DNA of 64,000 bases from Sphingobacteriales bacterium. Lineage in GTDB: Bacteria > Bacteroidota > Bacteroidia > Chitinophagales > Chitinophagaceae. The first letter of the stretch is position 1. Each line of letters begins with the position of its first letter. Below, one piece after another: positions 43,951 to 53,978 of this stretch. Made by a program: the position numbers and the translations under genes. Below the pieces are notes generated by a model, which was given only the letters and a program-made list of their open reading frames with translations, had not been told where the DNA came from and made no database searches. The stretch covers positions 1 to 64,000 of the forward strand of contig JACRJO010000001.1 of the NCBI GenBank assembly GCA_016219985.1, given 5' to 3'.

Positions 43951-44310
43951 TTGCACAAAGACATCAGGGCGTATAACAATGCCCAATCAGTCGCTGATAA
44001 AAAGATATGTAACCAGCTTGCACAGGAAATTGACAGCTGTTTGCCGGAAGCGCAAAACAAGATATAGCATGCCCGCCCGGTATGGTTCCCCGATGGCAAC
44101 CCTGTTGCCGGCTACAGTAAGAATCCCGAATTGCCGGGCTCAGAATGGGATCATACTTTCAGCGAACAGAACGGAAAGGCCAGAGTCCATATCTCCATCT
44201 ATAATGAATCCCCTGAACGGTTAGAGCGGATATTGGACGGCTTTACGCACGGAATGAAAATGTCATTGGTTAACCTGGAAAATCTATTGGCAACTTTATC
44301 CAAAAACTGA
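43951..44310 (+). pseudogene. DUF1801/SRPBCC chimeric remnant
   Basis: One frame of 120 codons, open except for a TAG (probably a former TGG Trp), encodes a DUF1801-like start (HKDIRAYNNAQ ... [31 protein letters not shown]). It then runs straight into the C-terminal part of an SRPBCC domain ([31 protein letters not shown]). A deletion seems to have joined two neighbouring genes. It is 6 bp upstream of an intact DUF1801 gene. Confidence 0.6.
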
Positions 44311-44315
44311 TTCAC

Positions 44316-44741
44316 ATGAGCGTAAAAGAACAAATCAAAGAGTATATCAATAGCCAGCCTGAGCCCAAATGCAGCGATCTGGAAGCGCTACACCGCCTCA
44401 TACTCCGCGTATCCCCAAAATGCAAGCTATGGTTCCTGGATGGTAAAGACGCTAAGGGCAAAATTGTTTCAAATCCCAGTATTGGATATGGGTCTTACAT
44501 CATAAAATATGCTGACGGAATAACCCGGGAATTTTATCAAATTGGGCTGAGTGCCAACACCACTGGTATCTCTGTCTACATCATGGGTCTTGAAGATAAG
44601 ACCTTCTTAACCCGAACGTATGGACAGAAATTAGGAAAGGCCAGGGTGACCGGGTATTGTATTAAATTCAAAACGCTAAAAGATATAAACCCTGGTATAT
44701 TAGAAGAGGCCATACGATATGGGCTTAAGGCGAAAAAATAA
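44316..44741 (+). CDS. DUF1801 domain protein
   Basis: A 141-residue cytoplasmic protein: SVKEQIKEYINSQPEPKCSDLEALHRLIL, CKLWFLDGKDAKGKIVSNPSIGYGSY and FYQIGLSANTTGISVYIMGL. This fits the DUF1801 / YdhG-like family, whose activity is not known. It sits in a decayed cluster of SRPBCC, DUF1801 and VOC genes, commonly found together in Bacteroidota. Confidence 0.75.
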   Translation: MSVKEQIKEYINSQPEPKCSDLEALHRLILRVSPKCKLWFLDGKDAKGKIVSNPSIGYGSYIIKYADGITREFYQIGLSANTTGISVYIMGLEDKTFLTRTYGQKLGKARVTGYCIKFKTLKDINPGILEEAIRYGLKAKK

Positions 44742-44797
44742 AAAAGTTAGCGGCACTTGCAAGCCCCCGGGGAGCCAGTACCACTGACACTTTTTTC

Positions 44798-45199
44798 TGA
44801 CTGCCTGCAGAAATTTACGCCTGATCACTCAACTCTCAATTCGGGTGTTAAACTGGTTTGAGTTACAGGTCTGACTATAGCTGACAAAAAACTACAAAAC
44901 GACAAGCGTCCCGCTAATCAAAGTAAATGCGCCAAGGAAAAAAGCCTGGGTGCATTGACAAGGCCTGAGCCGACAAATCTTGGCAATATGGCTGTGATTT
45001 GCTGGCAAGCCGGGAAACCGGTACAGACCTAAAGTTTGTAACAAAGTGGGGGCTTAGTATCCGGGCCATGGGAAAAGCAGTAGAAATGAAATTAAGTGAG
45101 CCTATAAAATATTGTTTGTTTACTCCGGGACCTGCCCCTGAGGATCAGCCGAAAAATATTTTATCATGGACGACATTTTACCCGGTGAAACTGACATAA
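44798..45199 (+). pseudogene. SRPBCC (AHSA1-type) domain remnant, copy 2
   Basis: Conceptual translation shows SRETGTDLKFVTKWG and AMGKAVEMKLSEPIKYCLFTPGPAPEDQPKN, an AHSA1-type domain broken by stops and a frame change. It aligns with 27348-27665 at DNA level, including the upstream GCAGAAATTTACGCCTG. It lies between the DUF1801 and VOC genes. Confidence 0.6.
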
Positions 45200-45373
45200 C
45201 AAGATTATGACCCGTCAGCCAGGGTTTTGCCCAGGCGGGTTTAAATGTAAAGTTCCGCGGCAGTTCTTTGTTTGAACATTTGTGCAAAACTGAACATACG
45301 TGCCCCGAAGGTGCGACCGGCTGCAAAGCTCCAGTCGCACCCTGACAATTGTTTAAAAATAAAACCCAAAAAT

Positions 45374-45814
45374 ATGGCAAGTATCAACCCCTACATTCAC
45401 TTCAACGGCAACGCCGAAGAAGCATTTACATTTTACAGATCGGTGTTTGGCGGAGAGTTCGCAAGGATTACCCGGTTTAAAGACCTTTCAGGCCCCGGCT
45501 TTCCTGGCTCAGAAAATGAAGCCAATAAAATCATGCACATCGCCTTACCAATCGGGAAGAGCAGTATACTGATGGCAAGTGACACTCCTGAATTTATGGG
45601 GAAGCACAATGAAAATGAAACCCGGAGTAAAATTTCAGTACGTGCGGATAGCAAAGAAGAAGCTGACAAGTTATTTAATGGGCTTTCAGCAGGTGGAACA
45701 ATTGAAATGCCTGTGGCTGACAGTCCATGGGGCTCTTATTTTGGCATATTCAGAGACAAATATGGCATTGAATGGATGGTAAACTTTGACCCGCGGAATA
45801 ACGGGGACAAGTAA
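45374..45814 (+). CDS. VOC-family (PhnB/glyoxalase-like) protein
   Basis: A 146-residue protein with the VOC fold: NPYIHFNGNAEEAFTFYRSVFGG start, KIMHIALPIGKSSILMASD middle, and DKYGIEWMVNFD end. This is the PhnB-like subgroup. I use the ATG at 45374 (MASINPYIHF); the 34-codon upstream extension is unlike the family. Substrate unknown. Confidence 0.85.
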   Translation: MASINPYIHFNGNAEEAFTFYRSVFGGEFARITRFKDLSGPGFPGSENEANKIMHIALPIGKSSILMASDTPEFMGKHNENETRSKISVRADSKEEADKLFNGLSAGGTIEMPVADSPWGSYFGIFRDKYGIEWMVNFDPRNNGDK

Positions 45815-45932
45815 CTTAAAAAAAACCAGACTCCTGACAAAAAAATTGGCCTGTTCCAATCGCTGTAATCTCTCCTTTACAGCGAACCGGAGAAGTATTG
45901 CCTCTTAAAAAATTCAAAAAAGTATCAGCAAA

Positions 45933-46898
45933 ATGAAAAAAATAGTATTTTTTTTAATAACCTTCACACTGATGACTTCAGCTGCAATAGCCCAACAGAT
46001 AAAGGGGCTTGTAAAAGATCAGCAGGGCAAATGGCTGGAAAATGCTACTGTGTCATTACTGAAAGTGAATGATTCTTCAGTTGTAAAGCTGGCAGTTACG
46101 TCATCGGAAGGAAAATATTCTTTTAACGCACCTCAGCCCGGCAGTTATCTTATCAGTGTTTCCCATGTTGGATTTGCACCGGCTTATTCTGCACCACTTG
46201 AAGTAGCTGGTTACGGGGAAGTATCTGCCCCTGATCTCGTTCTTGAAAAAAGCACAGGCACTCTTGGCGAAGTAACAGTATCAGGCAAAAAACCAATTGT
46301 GGAAGTAAAGGCAGATAAAACCATTCTGAATGTAGAAGGGGCCATTAATGCTATCGGCACTGATGCACTCGGGTTGCTTCGTAGGTCGCCGGGAGTACTG
46401 GTGGATAAAGATAACAACCTGAGCCTTGCCGGGAAGAATGGAGTAAAAGTCTATATAGACGGTAAGCCACCCCCCCTGGCAGGCACTGATCTTGCCAATT
46501 TCCTGAAAGCAATTCAGTCAGCACAGGTGGAAACCATAGAACTTATCACCAGCCCATCTGCCAAATATGATGCGGCAGGCAATGCAGGAATTATCAATAT
46601 TAAATTAAGAAAGAACAAGGCATTTGGAACCAATGGTTCGATAAATGCAGGCTATAGCGTTGGCGTATATCCAAAGTATAATGGAGGTATTAATTTCAAC
46701 CATCGCAGCAAAGGCATAAATGTTTTTGGCACCTATAACTGCAGCTATAACAAGGGCAATATGCTTTTTAAAGTGTACAGGAGTGTGCTGGATACAGTCT
46801 TTGACAATAAAACCGATGCCAGTTTGCTGGATAAAAACCACGTATTTAAGGCCGGCATTGATTTTTTTTTAATCAAAAAAATACATTTGGCGGGCTGA
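45933..46898 (+). CDS. N-terminal part of a frameshifted TonB-dependent receptor
   Basis: Signal peptide (IAQQ), a carboxypeptidase-regulatory-like domain (IKGLVKDQQGKWLENATVSLL, about 20-100), then a TonB plug domain (ALGLLRRSPGVLVDKDNNLSLAGKNGVKVYIDGKPPPL, NAGIINIKLRKN). Translation leaves the frame at a nine-T tract (46862-46870) and stops at 46898. Restoring one T gives IDFFFNQKNTFGGLITGD and joins the downstream frame. The full receptor would be about 820 residues, of the outer-membrane beta-barrel type used for peptide or siderophore uptake. Confidence 0.78.
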   Translation: MKKIVFFLITFTLMTSAAIAQQIKGLVKDQQGKWLENATVSLLKVNDSSVVKLAVTSSEGKYSFNAPQPGSYLISVSHVGFAPAYSAPLEVAGYGEVSAPDLVLEKSTGTLGEVTVSGKKPIVEVKADKTILNVEGAINAIGTDALGLLRRSPGVLVDKDNNLSLAGKNGVKVYIDGKPPPLAGTDLANFLKAIQSAQVETIELITSPSAKYDAAGNAGIINIKLRKNKAFGTNGSINAGYSVGVYPKYNGGINFNHRSKGINVFGTYNCSYNKGNMLFKVYRSVLDTVFDNKTDASLLDKNHVFKAGIDFFLIKKIHLAG

Positions 46899-48400
46899 TT
46901 ACAGGTGATATTTCAGAGAACAGTTTTAACAATATGAGCATGACACCAATCAGCCATAAACCAACCGGCATAGTAGACAGGGTGCTGGTGGCCAAAAATG
47001 TTAATATGATTAAAGGAGATAATGTGAGCTTCAACCTGAATTACAGGTATGCTGATACTGCCGGGCATGAGCTGAATGCCGATGCCGCTTATGGTCTCTT
47101 CCACAGTAAAGGCAATCAGTTGCAGCCAAATTTTTATTATAACCCGGCAGGTGCTGTACTGCTGAATCAGGTGATCTACCGTTTTATCAGCCCGGCTGAC
47201 ATTGCCATCCATACCTTTAAAGCCGACTATGAGCAAAATTATAAAAAAGGGAGGCTGGGAGCAGGCGCTAAAATATCAGCTATATATACCGAAAATAATT
47301 TCCAGCGCTTTGATGTATCTCAGCCCGATCCTGAGGTGAAAACACTGGATATTTCACGAAGCAACCAGTTTAACTACACCGAAAACATTAATGCCCTGTA
47401 TGCAAATTATAACAGGCAACTGAAAGGAAAAATGATACAATTTGGTATAAGAATGGAGAATACCGTTTCCTCCGGTAATTCTTACGGACTGGATACGAAT
47501 GGCGCTGTTAATACAACCAGTAAGCAAACGTTTAAACGGAAATACACAGATCTGTTTCCCAGTGCCGCCATTACGTTCAATAAAAACCCGATGATCCAAT
47601 GGGGTCTTTCGTTCAGCCGCAGGATTGACAGGCCTGCCTACCAGGACCTGAACCCTTTTGAATTCAAATTAGACGAATATGCTTATCTGAAAGGGAATAT
47701 CAGCCTGAGACCGCAATACACCACTGTTATCACGCTGACCAATAGCTATAAATACAAGCTGAACACATCACTGAGCTACAGTCATGTAAAAGATGTGTTT
47801 ACTTACCTTCTGGACACAACAGAAAAGACAAAAAGCTTTGCGACCCGTAAAAACTTAGCCATACAGAATGTGGTGGCACTGAACATCAGTTACCCATTTG
47901 TGTACAAAACTTATACTGCCTTTGTCAGTGTCAGCGGTAACTACTCACATTATAAAGCCGACTTCGGCGGCAGCAGGGTCGTTGATTTACGTGCAGCTTC
48001 TGTTAATATTTACATGCAGCACAGCTACCAGTTTGGAAAGAAAAAAGAATGGACAGGTGAGATAAGCGGCTGGTATAATTCTCCTGCCATCTGGGAAGGT
48101 GCATTCAAAAGCAAATCTATGTGGACGATGGATGCCGGTATCCAGAAAACAATGCTTAAGGGCAAAGGCAGTTTCAAGGTTTCGGTGGCTGATATCTTTT
48201 TCAGTATGAAATTCAATGGATACAACAATTTTGCAGGGCAGTACAACAGGACATATGCCAGTTTTGAGACCCGCCAGTTCAAAACTGCGCTTACCTGGAG
48301 GTTTGGCAGTAATACCGTGAATTCCGCCCGCCAGCGAAAGGATGCTTCAGAAGAAGAAAAGAACAGAACCAAGAGCAGCGGAGGGTTTGGAAATAACTGA
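46871..48400 (+). pseudogene. C-terminal barrel of the same TonB receptor, out of frame
   Basis: The second frame carries the beta-barrel: LGAGAKISAIYTENNFQRF, LFPSAAITFNKNPMIQWGLSFSRRIDRPAYQDLNPFEF and a run of strands up to FKTALTWRFGSNTV. A polar tail with KDASEEEKNRTKSSGGFGNN follows. Internal starts such as the ATG at 46934 would give a barrel with no signal peptide or plug. Together with 45933-46898 it is one broken gene. Confidence 0.72.
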
Positions 48401-49255
48401 TAAAGTGTGATGATGATAAATAATAAAGTTACCCGAACGGCATCTTCCTATATTTGTAGGTGCCGTTACTTAAATTTTTATTATTATAAGATTCCTATAT
48501 AAGCTATTGGTGTCCCTTTTTTCAATTTCACTTCTGCTGTTTACTCAGCATGGGAAAGGATAGAAAACCACTTGATATATGACAATAAAAAAACCGCTAA
48601 TCTTTGCTTATTCCCCTTGAGATCCCTGAACAAAATATTGATATTTATTCCTTTGTTTCTGCGTCAACAGGAATCCAAGTTTAAGGATTTGAAGACATGA
48701 TATGTTTTATATCAGCCTTTTATTTCCGGTTTTAGCACCTTATGTCATTTAAAGTCTCCTATTGTTTTCAAATCTCCTGCTATTTGTACGACAGTATTAG
48801 CCTTGAGACTACTATCCCACTTTCATTGCGGGAATGCAATGTCATCCCTTCAATAAATTCATGTGATCCGGTCCGGGTAGCTGTTGGCAAAGGCGAGGGG
48901 AGGCTTTATTTTTTCCCGGGCGGGTACATGAATTCAAACCCTTCCAGATTACCTCAATAAAATCCGCTTCCTGCTGATTATCGTTTCTCCAAAAATAGTA
49001 CTGTACCGCACTACCCAGGTCCTGACAGGCACTTGATTCAATCTTCAACATGGCATTTGCACATTTTTGCCAATTATAGTCAGTATATTGACTAAATTAA
49101 TAAACCATTCATAAAAAAATGATTTCTAATATATTATAGGTATTGATAGAAAAAACTTGGCCTTTATCCCTACTGTTCAGCACTAAAGCGCCCCAAAAAG
49201 GATGCTTTACCTTTTCCGCGAATAATTCTAACTTTCTCCCACAAAATCAATCCAT
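48401..49255. other. non-coding stretch with an ATPase-like remnant
   Basis: No intact gene. On the minus strand, 48842-49051 encodes YYFWRNDNQQEADFIEVIWKG, which resembles the C-terminal end of DUF4143-type AAA ATPases (YWRxxxGxEVDF). The rest of that gene is gone. The remaining sequence is AT-rich, with no clear RNA or repeat. Confidence 0.35.
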
Positions 49256-49693
49256 ATGGCAATGCCCACCACAAAACCTTCCACTTTCCTGCTGTTCCCC
49301 TGGGGACTGCTTTCCATTGTACTGGTACTCGGCCTGAACCTGACCCTGAACAATGAATGGTTCAGCAAAAACTGGAGCTGGATCGCACTGGTACTGATTA
49401 TACCCGCCGCCATCCTGGAAAATTTCAAAGTCGGTTATTCCACCATGCGGATCATGTTTATGAAAGTGGTGTACTCCCTGATCTCCTTCCTCCTCGTGGG
49501 CATGGCATTCGGTTCCGCGCTGAACGGCTGGCATATTGCCCGCTTCCAAAAAATTGAAGGGGTGAAAACCATCACCCTGCCCTGGTACGTGCTGCTCGCA
49601 TTGGGTGTGCTGCTGCTGATCCAGGTGGCGCAGCTTTTCAGCATGCTGAAAGCGGTGAAGAGGGAGTTTATGCAACTGGACCCGGATCAGTAA
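49256..49693 (+). CDS. four-helix membrane protein of unknown function
   Basis: A 145-residue protein with four hydrophobic segments: FLLFPWGLLSIVLVLGLNL, WSWIALVLIIPAAILENF, VVYSLISFLLVGMAFG and WYVLLALGVLLLIQVAQL. No recognised family. It stands alone, followed by a dispersed palindromic repeat. Confidence 0.55.
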   Translation: MAMPTTKPSTFLLFPWGLLSIVLVLGLNLTLNNEWFSKNWSWIALVLIIPAAILENFKVGYSTMRIMFMKVVYSLISFLLVGMAFGSALNGWHIARFQKIEGVKTITLPWYVLLALGVLLLIQVAQLFSMLKAVKREFMQLDPDQ

Positions 49694-49748
49694 GTTCGTA
49701 GTTAGCAGTTTGGAGCCTGCCTGCCGGCAGGCAGGTTCGTAGTCCCTT
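49690..49748. repeat. dispersed palindromic repeat
   Basis: GTAGTTAGCAGTTTGGAG followed by CCTGCCTGCCGGCAGGCAGG (a perfect palindrome) and TTCGTAGTC. A very similar arrangement occurs at 60480-60556, downstream of another gene on the other strand. Confidence 0.65.
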
Positions 49749-49900
49749 CTAACAGAGATTGTTTTAAAAAATGAGATTACGGAAACTCATCAATATCCGT
49801 GTTCTTTTGTGCAATCTGAAAAAAAGGAGACTACAACTCAAGCTTACCGCCTTACCGTTCTTACCGGCTAAAAATTTAACGGTGAACCCGGGGGTAAAAA

Positions 49901-50437
49901 TTATTCCCGGTTTTGCGGTTGTTGCTGCCACCAGTCACGGATCTTTGGGAAAGCGAGTTGAAACCAGGCGGTATACAGTTGCGGGCTTGCTTCCAGCGAA
50001 TGAATGATCTCCGCAATAGATCTATAACAGCAATCCATTACTTCATCCGGGTTAACATGTATTTCTCCATCAAACCGCCCGGCATATACATGATCAAATT
50101 CATGTTCGGTAAGACCATTGCCGAAGCTGGCTTTGTACCGGAACTCAAACAATTTCTCCACCGCCGTATCGATACCAAGCTCCTCCTTCAACCGGCGGTG
50201 TACGGCATCCGGGGTCGCTTCGCCATAAGCGGGATGGCTGCAGCAGGCATTGGTCCATAAGCCGGCACTGTGGTATTTGTGCAGGGCTCTTTGCTGCAGC
50301 AGCATTTCCCCCTTACTGTTAAAGATAAATACGCTGAAAGCCCTGTGCAAAAGCCCCTTCTGATGCGCTTCCATTTTTTCACAGGAACCCAGGGAATGAT
50401 CGTTCTCATCCACGAGAATTACTTGCGTCAGGTTCAT
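49901..50437 (-). CDS. idi: isopentenyl-diphosphate delta-isomerase (type I)
   Basis: A 178-residue Nudix-type isomerase interconverting isopentenyl and dimethylallyl diphosphate for isoprenoid synthesis. The catalytic cysteine is C66 in TNACCSHP, and TEHEFDHVYAG carries the catalytic glutamate. HRAFSVFIFN is the usual opening of the fold. Length is right for type I. Single gene. Confidence 0.93.
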   Translation of the reverse strand: MNLTQVILVDENDHSLGSCEKMEAHQKGLLHRAFSVFIFNSKGEMLLQQRALHKYHSAGLWTNACCSHPAYGEATPDAVHRRLKEELGIDTAVEKLFEFRYKASFGNGLTEHEFDHVYAGRFDGEIHVNPDEVMDCCYRSIAEIIHSLEASPQLYTAWFQLAFPKIRDWWQQQPQNRE

Positions 50438-50542
50438 AATGATCGGTCACGGCTGAATTTTTAACAGCGCCCGGACCGGGGTGTTTTAATTTGCTGAAAG
50501 AAGAAAGGTAACTAATTATGAATTACCGGCGCCTGTTACCAG

Positions 50543-51043
50543 TTAATAACGGCTGATCTGCTCCTTTAACAATTTGCGGGCAAAATGGATCCGGCTTTTG
50601 ATGGTGCCCAGGGGTTCATCCAGCATACCCGCGATTTCATTGTACTTGTAGCCCTCAAAATACAATAAAAAGGGAGTTTTGAATATATCGGGCAACTGCC
50701 GGATGGCTTTATTGATCTCCTTGATCCGCATGGCCGTTTCCGCGGCATTACTGACCGAAACCTGTTGCTGGTTGAGCAGGAATTCATTGGGCGTATTATC
50801 AAAAATCGTCTTCTGCCTGGCTTTCCGGCGGTAATCATTGATAAAAATATTCCGCATGATGGTAAACAACCAGGCTTTGATATTGGTGCCCACATTGTAC
50901 TTGTCGCGGTTGGCCAGGGCTTTGTACAGGGTTTCCTGGTAGAGGTCATTGGCCGCCTCATTATCACGGGTAAGATTAACCGCAAATGGTTTCAGGAAGT
51001 CCGCATGCTGCAACAGCAACTGGTCAAAATCTTGTCCCGGCAT
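50543..51043 (-). CDS. ECF-type RNA polymerase sigma factor
   Basis: A 166-residue sigma-70 region 2 plus region 4 protein: DNEAANDLYQETLYKALANRDKY, then NIKAWLFTIMRNIFINDYRRK (2.4), and PDIFKTPFLLYFEGYKYNEIAGMLDEPLGTIKSRIHFARKLL (region 4 helix-turn-helix). No anti-sigma gene is adjacent. It lies just downstream of the exopolysaccharide cluster end and might control it; this is inference. Confidence 0.9.
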   Translation of the reverse strand: MPGQDFDQLLLQHADFLKPFAVNLTRDNEAANDLYQETLYKALANRDKYNVGTNIKAWLFTIMRNIFINDYRRKARQKTIFDNTPNEFLLNQQQVSVSNAAETAMRIKEINKAIRQLPDIFKTPFLLYFEGYKYNEIAGMLDEPLGTIKSRIHFARKLLKEQISRY

Positions 51044-51333
51044 AAATTGATCCCTTATTTATACTAAAACTAAACAGATTTTTGGCGGCACCTTCCCTAT
51101 TTTGTTTAATAATTCCACAAAAAAATTAAGCCCTATGAATCAGTTAGTTAAGAAACCCGTTACCGGGATGAAAGGTTTGCCGGGCAGAGCTGAAATACCC
51201 GTCCGGCCCCGGAACGGCTGTTCTCCGGGAAGGGATGCAATCACTGCTATAAAAGTTTTTGATTCCCGGCAGCGCTTTTGCACCGACCGGTACCTGTGAA
51301 AGAATGGATCGGGGAACTGATCCTTCGGGGATA

Positions 51334-52083
51334 TCAGAGTCCGGCATTTTTTATCTTACCGGAGTCAAGCAGTTTCCGGAGTGGCCCCGATAAAGCCGGG
51401 CTGTGCAGGGCTTCCAGGTGGCGGAAGTGGTGGAGGTCTGTTCCGGCCAGGTCATAAAAATTCTGCTTCATCAGGTAGTGGGCCAGTTCATTGACCGATT
51501 TCCCATAGTAGCCGGTAAGAGAAAGCAGGTTCAGCTGAAAATGACAACCGATATCCTTTAACTCCCCGTAAAACGCCTTGTTCTGTTCCAGGTAAATATA
51601 GCGTTCGGGATGCGCAATGATGGGCTGGTATCCCTGCATCTGCATATCAAAAAGAATATCCTTCAGGCTATGCGAGGGATAGGCCATGGAAAATTCCACC
51701 AGCACCATATTCCCGCTTACGGTCAGCAGGGGTTCATTATCGGCGACCAGCTTCGCCACATAATCATCCAGGAAATATTCAGCAGCCGCATGAATTTCGA
51801 TATCCAGCCCCGCTTCCTCTACTGCGGTCCGCACCCATTCCAGCCTTTCCAATATCACTTCCCTTGTGTTCCGGTACATGTCCCACATGATATGCGGGGT
51901 GGTGATGAGCTTTTTATATCCCAGTGCATGCAGCCCCCCGATCAGCTGGAGCGAGGTTTCAATATCCGGCGCCCCGTCATCAATACCCGGGATCAGGTGG
52001 GAATGCATATCTGTTTGCAACAACCCGATTATCGCTTTATCCGCTTCCGGATCCGGTTTTGACCTGGAGAACCATTTAAACAT
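51334..52083 (-). CDS. CpsB/YwqE-type tyrosine-protein phosphatase (PHP fold)
   Basis: A 249-residue PHP-type phosphatase: DMHSHLIPGIDDGAPD (29-44), TTPHIMWDMY, AAAEYFLDD and IAHPERYIYLE carry the metal ligands; DLAGTDLHHFRH closes the fold. In capsule systems this enzyme dephosphorylates the tyrosine-kinase chain-length regulator. No such kinase/Wzz gene is visible in the window. Last gene of the minus-strand polysaccharide cluster. Confidence 0.88.
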   Translation of the reverse strand: MFKWFSRSKPDPEADKAIIGLLQTDMHSHLIPGIDDGAPDIETSLQLIGGLHALGYKKLITTPHIMWDMYRNTREVILERLEWVRTAVEEAGLDIEIHAAAEYFLDDYVAKLVADNEPLLTVSGNMVLVEFSMAYPSHSLKDILFDMQMQGYQPIIAHPERYIYLEQNKAFYGELKDIGCHFQLNLLSLTGYYGKSVNELAHYLMKQNFYDLAGTDLHHFRHLEALHSPALSGPLRKLLDSGKIKNAGL

Positions 52084-52134
52084 AATACAGGGCGTACTTT
52101 GTTTCCGAAATTACAAATGAATTTTATTTCCGAA

Positions 52135-52797
52135 TCAGAAAGTTCGTTTGGGAAGGGAAGGAAAAACTTTATAGACAAGACCGCTGTGGGGGAAGGCCAC
52201 ATACCAGGCTGTCAGGAACAGGATCATAAAGTCCGTATAAAATCCCTGGTGCTGCTGGTACCATACTTCCAGGGCTCCTTTATAAGGCAGGATCACATCC
52301 CGGTAACATTCATGCGGGGGCAATTTGCTCTGCGTGATGATGAGTTCCTCATCGCGGAACACGATCGAACCGATCCCCGTGAGCCCCGGCCGCACATTGT
52401 ACACTTTTCTCCTCATTTCTTCCGAGTAGCGGTCAAAACCCACTTTCATCAGCGGGCGGGGGCCCACCAGGGACATATCACCGGTGAGGATATTGATCAG
52501 CTGCGGCAGTTCATTGAATTTGCTCTGGCGCAGGAACCGCCCCACCGCGGTGATCCGCGGATCTTTCCGGACCGTTACATCCCCATGTCCCATGTTCGGA
52601 CTGTTCTTCAGCATCGTGGCAAACTTCCAGATCAGGAAGATGGAATTTTTATACCCCACCCGCTCCTGCCGGAAGAATACTTCATGCTCCCCTGTCAGCA
52701 ATAACAATAAAATAATGGGTATAAAGACCGGCAATAACAGGATCAGTGCCAGGAGTGCTGCTAAAATATCAAAAAAACGCTTGATGAACTTGTACAT
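52135..52797 (-). CDS. undecaprenyl-phosphate sugar-1-phosphate transferase (bacterial sugar transferase)
   Basis: A 220-residue monotopic phosphoglycosyl transferase: basic start [20 protein letters not shown] with a re-entrant helix, then [35 protein letters not shown] (catalytic Asp/Glu pair of the family), and [11 protein letters not shown]. It attaches the first sugar phosphate to undecaprenyl phosphate at the inner membrane. Short form, as PglC/EpsL, lacking the WcaJ N-terminal helices. It precedes the phosphatase gene. Confidence 0.9.
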   Translation of the reverse strand: MYKFIKRFFDILAALLALILLLPVFIPIILLLLLTGEHEVFFRQERVGYKNSIFLIWKFATMLKNSPNMGHGDVTVRKDPRITAVGRFLRQSKFNELPQLINILTGDMSLVGPRPLMKVGFDRYSEEMRRKVYNVRPGLTGIGSIVFRDEELIITQSKLPPHECYRDVILPYKGALEVWYQQHQGFYTDFMILFLTAWYVAFPHSGLVYKVFPSLPKRTF

Positions 52798-52829
52798 AAT
52801 GGTGGGTTAGTGAGTACCGGCAACCGGCC

Positions 52830-53978
52830 TTAACCAATGGCGGCTTTGATTTCCCTGGCTACAATTTCCAGTTCCTCATCCGTGATATTGGTGGAACTGG
52901 GGATACTGAGACAGGTATTATAAATATATCCCGAGCGGTCGTTTTCTGTTACATACACACAATCCTTGTACATCGGGAGTTTGTTCATGGGCATCCAGAA
53001 ACGGCGGCTCAGGATCTTATTCGCATTCAGGTGATCCAGCAGTTGCTGCTGCTTTTCCGTCTGTATCGTAAACAACCAGCCATTGGTTTTCACCTCCGGC
53101 AATTCTTTTTGGAACCGGATATCCGCCACGCCTTCCAGCTCTTTCTTATAAAAAGCCACGATCTCCTTTTTCCGTTTAATAAATGACGGAAGCAATTCCA
53201 TCTGTGCCACCCCGATCGCGGCCAGTACATTCACGAGCCGGTAATTATAGCCCACTTCATCATGGTAATATTCATCGGCGCTGGCCTTGGCCGTGGTGGT
53301 CAGATGCTTGGCATGTTTGGCGAGGGCTTCATCATTGGTTACGATCACCCCGCCGCCCCCGGTGGAGATGATCTTATTCCCGTTAAAACTGAAAGCGGCC
53401 AGGGGACTGAAAGTCCCCGCACTCTTTCCGTTATAGGTGGTACCCAGCGCTTCCGTGGCATCCTCCACCACCGGCAGCGGGTATTTGTTCACGATCGAAA
53501 GGAACCGGTCCATAGCACACATATTCCCGAGAATATGCACCGGCATGATGGCCCCGATCCGGCAGCCGTCTTTTTTATAAAACAGTTCTTTCCCTTTTAC
53601 TGTTGTTTCCTTTTCCAGGAAGTTTTCCAGCAGGTCCAGGTCCATCTGCCACAGGTCCGGGTCCGCATCAATCAGCAGGGGTTCCGCCCCCATGTACTTG
53701 ATGGAATTAGCAGAAGCCACAAACGTGAGATTGGGCAGAATCACGTAATCATGTTGTTTTACCCCTGAAAGCAGTAAGGAGATATGCAGGGCCGCAGTCC
53801 CGTTCACAGCGGCCACCCCGTATTTCGCACCGGCAAAATCTGCCACCATCTGTTCAAACTTCGTCACATAGGAACCCACGGAAGAGATCCAGCCGGTATC
53901 CAGGCAATCTTTCACATATTTCCATTCATTACCGGCCATATTCGGCAGGCTCAGGGCAATAAACTTATCGTTACTCAT
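52830..53978 (-). CDS. DegT/DnrJ/EryC1-family aminotransferase
   Basis: A 382-residue PLP-dependent sugar aminotransferase: GTAALHISLLLSGVK, DATEALGTTYNGKSAG and FSFNGNKIISTGGGGV with the cofactor lysine. It resembles LegC/PglE-type enzymes that make 4-amino-4,6-dideoxy sugars on UDP-sugars. Its start overlaps the end of the SDR epimerase gene by 8 bp. With the formyltransferase and acyltransferase nearby, it would supply the amino group that is later acylated. Confidence 0.88.
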   Translation of the reverse strand: MSNDKFIALSLPNMAGNEWKYVKDCLDTGWISSVGSYVTKFEQMVADFAGAKYGVAAVNGTAALHISLLLSGVKQHDYVILPNLTFVASANSIKYMGAEPLLIDADPDLWQMDLDLLENFLEKETTVKGKELFYKKDGCRIGAIMPVHILGNMCAMDRFLSIVNKYPLPVVEDATEALGTTYNGKSAGTFSPLAAFSFNGNKIISTGGGGVIVTNDEALAKHAKHLTTTAKASADEYYHDEVGYNYRLVNVLAAIGVAQMELLPSFIKRKKEIVAFYKKELEGVADIRFQKELPEVKTNGWLFTIQTEKQQQLLDHLNANKILSRRFWMPMNKLPMYKDCVYVTENDRSGYIYNTCLSIPSSTNITDEELEIVAREIKAAIG

